11,395 nt of DNA from Actinomycetota bacterium (GTDB taxonomy: Bacteria > Actinomycetota > Actinomycetes > S36-B12): positions 1 through 11,395 of the forward strand of contig CANJCG010000052.1 in assembly GCA_947472655.1 (NCBI GenBank). Reading direction: 5' to 3'. Shown in pieces: positions 7,485-11,395 of this stretch; positions within the stretch are counted from its first letter, which is position 1, and each line of letters opens with the position of its first letter. Made by a program: the position numbers and the translations under genes. The notes beneath the pieces are model-generated. The model saw nothing but the letters and a program-made list of their open reading frames with translations, did no database searches and was not told the DNA's origin.

Positions 7485-10046
7485 ATGACCGGCACCCGCG
7501 TACCTGAAAAGCCCACCCTTGACGGACTTGAAGATCGTTGGGCTGCTGCCTGGGACCAACAAGGCAGTTACACCTTTGATCGCACGAAGACGCGCGACCA
7601 AGTGTTTTCCATCGATACGCCGCCACCAACGGTCAGTGGCTCACTGCATGTCGGACACGTTTTTTCGTACACCCACACCGACTGCATGGCTCGTTATAAG
7701 CGGATGCGCGGCTACGAAGTCTTCTACCCCATGGGCTGGGATGACAATGGCTTGCCCACTGAGCGCCGCGTACAAAACTTTTATGGCGTTCGTTGTGATC
7801 CGAGCCTGCCGTATGACCCAGACTTTTCGCCACCAGCAACGCCGGATGCAAAGCAGCAAGTTGCTATCAGCCGTCGCAACTTCATCGAACTGTGTGAACA
7901 ACTTACTGTTGAAGATGAGGTTGTCTTCGAACAGTTGTGGCGCCGTCTTGGTTTATCCATTGACTGGTCGCAGACGTATCAAACTATTGGTGCGAATTCA
8001 CAAATGGTCAGCCAACTGGCTTTTCTTCGCAACCTGAAGCGTGGCGAGGCATACCAAGCTGAAGCGCCAACACTGTGGGATGTCACATTTCGCACCGCGG
8101 TCGCCCAAGCAGAACTTGAAGACCGCGAACGCCCGGGCGCTTATCACCGAATTGGCTTCCCAACTACGCTCGATCCAAGCACCAAAGTCTTTATTGAAAC
8201 CACTCGCCCAGAACTCCTAGCGGCATGTGTCGCCTTGGTCGCACATCCAGATGATGAGCGCTACCAACCACTTTTCGGTACGACTGTCACTAGTCCAATC
8301 TTCGGCGTGGAAGTTCCAGTTGTGGCGCATCAACTCGCTGACCCGGAAAAGGGATCAGGCATCGCAATGATTTGTACGTTCGGTGATCTCACCGACGTCA
8401 TCTGGTGGCGCGAACTACAACTGCCTACCCGCCCAATCATCGGCTGGGATGGACGTATTCTTCCTGAAACTCCAGAGTGGATTACCACCTCCGAAGCCAA
8501 AGCGCATTACGAGCACATCGCCGGAGCCACGAGTCACACTGCGAAAGAACGCGTCGTTGCACTGTTGAATCAAAGCGGTGACATTGTTGGCGAGCCGCGC
8601 GAAATTATGCATCAGGTGAAGTTCTTCGAAAAGGGCGATAAGCCACTTGAAATTGTTACGACTCGACAGTGGTACATCAGCAATGGTGGACGCGACCCAG
8701 AGCTTCGTGCAGAACTTGTGAAGCGCGGAAGCGAAATCAGATGGCATCCAGCACATATGAAAGTTCGCTACGAAAATTGGGTTGAAGGATTGAACGGCGA
8801 TTGGCTGATTTCTCGCCAACGCTTCTTCGGTGTTCCAATCCCGCTTTGGTATCGCTTAGATTCAGAGGGAAATCCGATCTATTCCGAGATCATGATGCCC
8901 GAAGAAGCAGACCTTCCAATTGATCCGAGCACGGATACCCCTGCGGGCTTTGACCCGCAGTCTCGCAATCAACCCGGTGGTTTCATGGCCGATCCTGACG
9001 TAATGGACACTTGGGCTACCTCATCACTTACTCCTCAGATCGCTGGCGGCTGGGAACGAGATCCAGATCTTTGGGCTCGAGTATCACCCGTTGATGTGCG
9101 CCCTCAAGCTCACGAAATCATTCGCACCTGGCTCTTTAGCACTGTGGTGCGCAGTCACTTAGAAGATAACCGGCTGCCATTTCTCAACGCCGCGATCTCT
9201 GGCTGGATTTTGGATCCAGATCGCAAGAAGATGAGTAAGTCCAAAGGCAATGTTGTGACCCCTATGGGCCTCCTCGATGAATACAGCGCCGATGCGGTGC
9301 GCTATTGGGCCGCATCAGGTCGCCCAGGCACCGACACTGCTTTCGATGTCGGTCAAATGAAAATTGGTCGCCGTTTGGCAATCAAGTTACTGAATGCGAG
9401 CAAGTTCGTTCTCGGTCTGGATGCAACACAAAATGACGCAGCGATCAGTGAAGATGTCGATAAGGCATTGCTTGCTCAACTTGCCAAAACTGTTGAACAA
9501 GCAACGACTGCATTTGAAGACTTCAACTATGCCCGCGCGTTGGAAGTTGCTGAGAGCTTCTTCTGGAATTTCACCGATGACTATGTCGAACTCGTGAAGG
9601 TGCGTGCTTACAGCGAAACTGATGTAGCTGGTGCTGCTTCTGCGAAAGCTGCTCTTGCAACCACCTTGGATGCACTTTTGAAACTCTTCGCACCATTCCT
9701 GCCATTCGTAACCGAAGAGGTCTGGAGCTGGTGGCAAGAAGGCACGATTCATCGCAGCCCATGGCCAAGCTCAGAGGCCATCTTGGCCCTTGCCGGCAAT
9801 GGGGACGCTGCAATGGTTGCGGATGTCTCAGAAGCCTTGTCGCAGATTCGCAAGTCAAAATCTGATGCAAAAGTCAGCATGCGTGCCGTTATAGAGTCAG
9901 CGGTCATTAGTGCCAGCGAGGATCAAAATAAGCGACTGCAGTTGGCTGCAAAAGATCTCTCATCAGCTGGTTCGATTCAATCCCTCACGTTCGCAGCTGG
10001 GGCAAACATCGAGGTTTCTGTGGTGCTTGCAGCTGCCACAGAGTAA
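7485..10046 (+). CDS. valS: Valine--tRNA ligase, short type-2 form without C-terminal coiled coil
   Basis: ValRS charges tRNA-Val with valine in the cytoplasm and edits misactivated threonine. The protein is 853 residues from ATG 7485. A TTG at 7476 would add three residues but overlaps the candidate -10 element, so the ATG is preferred. The class I signature HVGH lies at 55-58 and KMSKS at 582-586. The editing (CP1) domain carries IETTRPE at 237-243, and an alpha-helical anticodon-binding domain follows KMSKS. The segment GWDDNGLPTERRVQN at 84-98 is typical of the type-2 ValRS subfamily, where the common bacterial form has GMDHAGIATQ. The protein ends soon after the anticodon domain and lacks the long C-terminal coiled coil of E. 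coli ValRS (951 residues). It runs against both neighbours: divergent from folC and convergent with clpX. Confidence 0.97.
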   Translation: MTGTRVPEKPTLDGLEDRWAAAWDQQGSYTFDRTKTRDQVFSIDTPPPTVSGSLHVGHVFSYTHTDCMARYKRMRGYEVFYPMGWDDNGLPTERRVQNFYGVRCDPSLPYDPDFSPPATPDAKQQVAISRRNFIELCEQLTVEDEVVFEQLWRRLGLSIDWSQTYQTIGANSQMVSQLAFLRNLKRGEAYQAEAPTLWDVTFRTAVAQAELEDRERPGAYHRIGFPTTLDPSTKVFIETTRPELLAACVALVAHPDDERYQPLFGTTVTSPIFGVEVPVVAHQLADPEKGSGIAMICTFGDLTDVIWWRELQLPTRPIIGWDGRILPETPEWITTSEAKAHYEHIAGATSHTAKERVVALLNQSGDIVGEPREIMHQVKFFEKGDKPLEIVTTRQWYISNGGRDPELRAELVKRGSEIRWHPAHMKVRYENWVEGLNGDWLISRQRFFGVPIPLWYRLDSEGNPIYSEIMMPEEADLPIDPSTDTPAGFDPQSRNQPGGFMADPDVMDTWATSSLTPQIAGGWERDPDLWARVSPVDVRPQAHEIIRTWLFSTVVRSHLEDNRLPFLNAAISGWILDPDRKKMSKSKGNVVTPMGLLDEYSADAVRYWAASGRPGTDTAFDVGQMKIGRRLAIKLLNASKFVLGLDATQNDAAISEDVDKALLAQLAKTVEQATTAFEDFNYARALEVAESFFWNFTDDYVELVKVRAYSETDVAGAASAKAALATTLDALLKLFAPFLPFVTEEVWSWWQEGTIHRSPWPSSEAILALAGNGDAAMVADVSEALSQIRKSKSDAKVSMRAVIESAVISASEDQNKRLQLAAKDLSSAGSIQSLTFAAGANIEVSVVLAAATE

Positions 10047-10245
10047 AACCGCCCCGATCGCGAGACCCTGGGATGCCCCCCAGCGATCCCAGAACTTCAC
10101 AAACAAGGCGGCGTGAACGAAGTTATCGCATTCGTTGTGTTTTCGCTATGTGAGCGGTAGCCAAAACATAACAAGTCCGGTCAAATGGGTGACCCTAAAA
10201 TCCAGAAAGCATCGGAAAGCAGTCGATCGGTGCGAGCTCAATCAG
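10047..10245. other. Intergenic spacer between convergent valS and clpX
   Basis: These 199 nt hold no gene I can support. The only clear structure is the inverted repeat at 10068-10092 with a wider nested repeat at 10056-10088. A weak GGTCA/TGACC pair lies at 10179-10194. No run of T follows any of these on either strand. Two genes must stop here, so the spacer should contain termination signals for both directions. Confidence 0.6.
10056..10092. terminator. Inverted repeat, possible bidirectional terminator of valS and clpX
   Basis: CTGGGAT (10068-10074) pairs perfectly with ATCCCAG (10086-10092) around an 11-nt C-rich loop. An alternative, wider hairpin pairs GATCGC (10056-10061) with GCGATC (10083-10088) and could enclose a TGGG/CCCA inner stem. 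It begins 10-22 nt after the valS stop. There is no T-tract on either side, so it is not a textbook intrinsic terminator. Terminators with weak or absent T-tracts have been proposed in actinobacteria. Confidence 0.4.
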
Positions 10246-11395
10246 TTATGCAGACTTGTCTTGGCGCTCTTCTTCGCGCGGAACCAAGGTCGGAAGCGTG
10301 TTATCTCGCACCACTTCGTCAGTGATGATCACCCTGGCTATATCAGTGCGGCTTGGCACGTCATACATAACATGGAGCAAGACTTCTTCAAGGATGGCGC
10401 GAAGCCCACGGGCACCCGTGCCACGAACCAGAGCCTGGTCTGCGATCTCGTCGAGCGCTTCCGGAGTAAATTCCAACTCAACATCGTCGAGTTCAAAGAG
10501 CTTCATGTACTGCTTAACCAGCGCGTTCTTTGGTTCGCTGAGTACAGCAACCAAAGCAGATCGATCTAGTTTGTTCACTGCAGTGAAGACTGGCAAGCGA
10601 CCGATGAACTCAGGGATCATCCCGAACTTCAACAAGTCCTCTGGCATGACGTGGCTGAAAACATCAAGTGAACTGGCATCAACAGTTGAACGCGCTTCAC
10701 CGAGGCTGTCGAATGTGAAACCGAGCTTTTTCTTGCCAAGGCGCTGCTCTATTATTTGATCAAGGCCCGCGAAGGCTCCACCGACGATAAACAGCACATT
10801 GGTGGTGTCGATCTGAATGAATTCTTGATGTGGGTGCTTGCGGCCACCCTGTGGTGGAACCGATGCAGTGGTGCCTTCAAGGATCTTCAACAAGGCTTGC
10901 TGAACACCTTCACCAGAAACATCGCGTGTGATCGACGGGTTTTCGCTTTTGCGAGCGACCTTGTCGATTTCATCGATGTAGATGATGCCAGTTTCAGCTT
11001 TTTTGACGTCGTAGTCTGCGGCCTGGATGAGTTTGAGCAGGATGTTCTCAACATCTTCACCCACATATCCAGCTTCGGTTAGTGCGGTTGCATCTGCGAT
11101 GGCAAAAGGCACGTTCAGCATTCTGGCTAACGTTTGGGCTAGCAATGTTTTGCCAGAGCCGGTAGGCCCAAGTAACAAGATGTTGGATTTCGCGAGCTCA
11201 ATGGCATCTTCTTTGCCAGAGTCACCGGCTTGCACCCGCTTGTAGTGGTTATAGACCGCTACAGCTAACGACTTTTTCGCGGAATCTTGACCGATGACGT
11301 ATTGGTTAAGGAATTCGAAAATTTCGCGTGGCTTGGGAAGTTCACCTAGACCCAGCTCAACTGCATCACTGAACTCTTCTTCAATAATCTCGTTA
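10246..11395 (-). CDS. clpX: ATP-dependent Clp protease ATP-binding subunit ClpX, 5'-truncated by the window edge
   Basis: ClpX is a hexameric AAA+ unfoldase that feeds tagged proteins into the ClpP peptidase. The frame is open to the right edge, giving about 382 residues; the first visible residues, NEIIEEEF, lie just after the last zinc-binding cysteine, so only the N-terminal zinc domain and start codon are missing. Visible motifs are LPKPREIFEFL and YVIGQD near the start, Walker A GPTGSGKT (11146-11169), pore loop GYVGED (11053-11070), Walker B IIYIDEID (10963-10986), the RDVSGEGVQQALLKILEG segment, a KLGF sequence in the region of the ClpP-docking loop, and the sensor-2 motif GARGLRAI (about 10392-10416). 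It stops with TAA at 10246-10248 after a short acidic and basic tail. An internal GTG at 11235 lies inside the conserved HYKRVQ segment and is not the real start. Confidence 0.98.
   Translation of the reverse strand, partial: NEIIEEEFSDAVELGLGELPKPREIFEFLNQYVIGQDSAKKSLAVAVYNHYKRVQAGDSGKEDAIELAKSNILLLGPTGSGKTLLAQTLARMLNVPFAIADATALTEAGYVGEDVENILLKLIQAADYDVKKAETGIIYIDEIDKVARKSENPSITRDVSGEGVQQALLKILEGTTASVPPQGGRKHPHQEFIQIDTTNVLFIVGGAFAGLDQIIEQRLGKKKLGFTFDSLGEARSTVDASSLDVFSHVMPEDLLKFGMIPEFIGRLPVFTAVNKLDRSALVAVLSEPKNALVKQYMKLFELDDVELEFTPEALDEIADQALVRGTGARGLRAILEEVLLHVMYDVPSRTDIARVIITDEVVRDNTLPTLVPREEERQDKSA

Noticed and set aside
9387..9870. Minus-strand open frames inside valS
   Set aside because: They are antisense to the anticodon-binding domain of valS, with no recognisable protein family.
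10113..10160. 15-codon GTG frame with an AAGG-like sequence just upstream in the valS/clpX spacer
   Set aside because: It is too short to judge, with no conservation evidence and no promoter. A frame of this length is expected by chance.
10135..10569. 144-residue plus-strand open frame reaching into clpX
   Set aside because: Most of it is antisense to well-conserved ClpX coding sequence, and it lacks a Shine-Dalgarno and any recognisable domain.
1..11395. CRISPR arrays, tRNA or rRNA genes, insertion sequences, phage or toxin-antitoxin genes
   Set aside because: No repeat arrays, cloverleaf-like sequences, transposase motifs or terminal inverted repeats were seen by eye. The window is core housekeeping sequence.

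Overview
The window is a core-genome segment of an actinobacterium, probably of moderate GC. The gene set clpX, valS, folC, a DUF4233 membrane protein, ndk, mreB, mreC, mreD and mrdA (PBP2) is the conserved actinobacterial neighbourhood seen, for example, in Streptomyces. PBP2 also carries the paired-cysteine loop (CWNGS..QPVPIA) that I associate with actinobacterial PBP2 proteins. Base composition looks lower in GC than in soil Streptomyces, and the intergenic gaps are short. That would suit a streamlined, perhaps aquatic lineage, but this is inference and the genus cannot be read from the window.

Layout, left to right. Positions 1-5690 on the minus strand hold, in transcription order, ndk, an Abhydrolase_9-type membrane hydrolase, mreB, mreC, mreD and mrdA, which runs off the left edge before its KTG motif. 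Positions 5720-7437 on the minus strand hold folC followed by a DUF4233 protein, and the two overlap by 4 nt. Positions 7485-10046 on the plus strand hold valS. Positions 10246-11395 on the minus strand hold clpX, whose N-terminal zinc-binding domain lies past the right edge. Almost everything is densely packed. The largest gene-free stretch is the 199 nt between the convergent valS and clpX, which holds an inverted repeat.

Functionally, the left half encodes the elongasome: the MreB filament, the MreC and MreD membrane links, and the PBP2 transpeptidase. Upstream lie nucleotide balancing (Ndk) and folate retention (FolC). The right half encodes Val-tRNA charging and the ClpX unfoldase of the ClpXP protease.

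No exotic system (CRISPR, toxin, phage, transposon) is visible. The most interesting points are three. First, valS is reversed relative to its usual co-directional place beside folC and encodes the short type-2 ValRS, which suggests an in-place replacement. Second, the resulting 47-nt divergent folC/valS spacer carries a -10-like hexamer exactly 8 nt before each start codon and no Shine-Dalgarno, which implies two leaderless promoters in overlapping space. Third, a membrane-anchored alpha/beta-hydrolase is inserted between ndk and the mre cluster.
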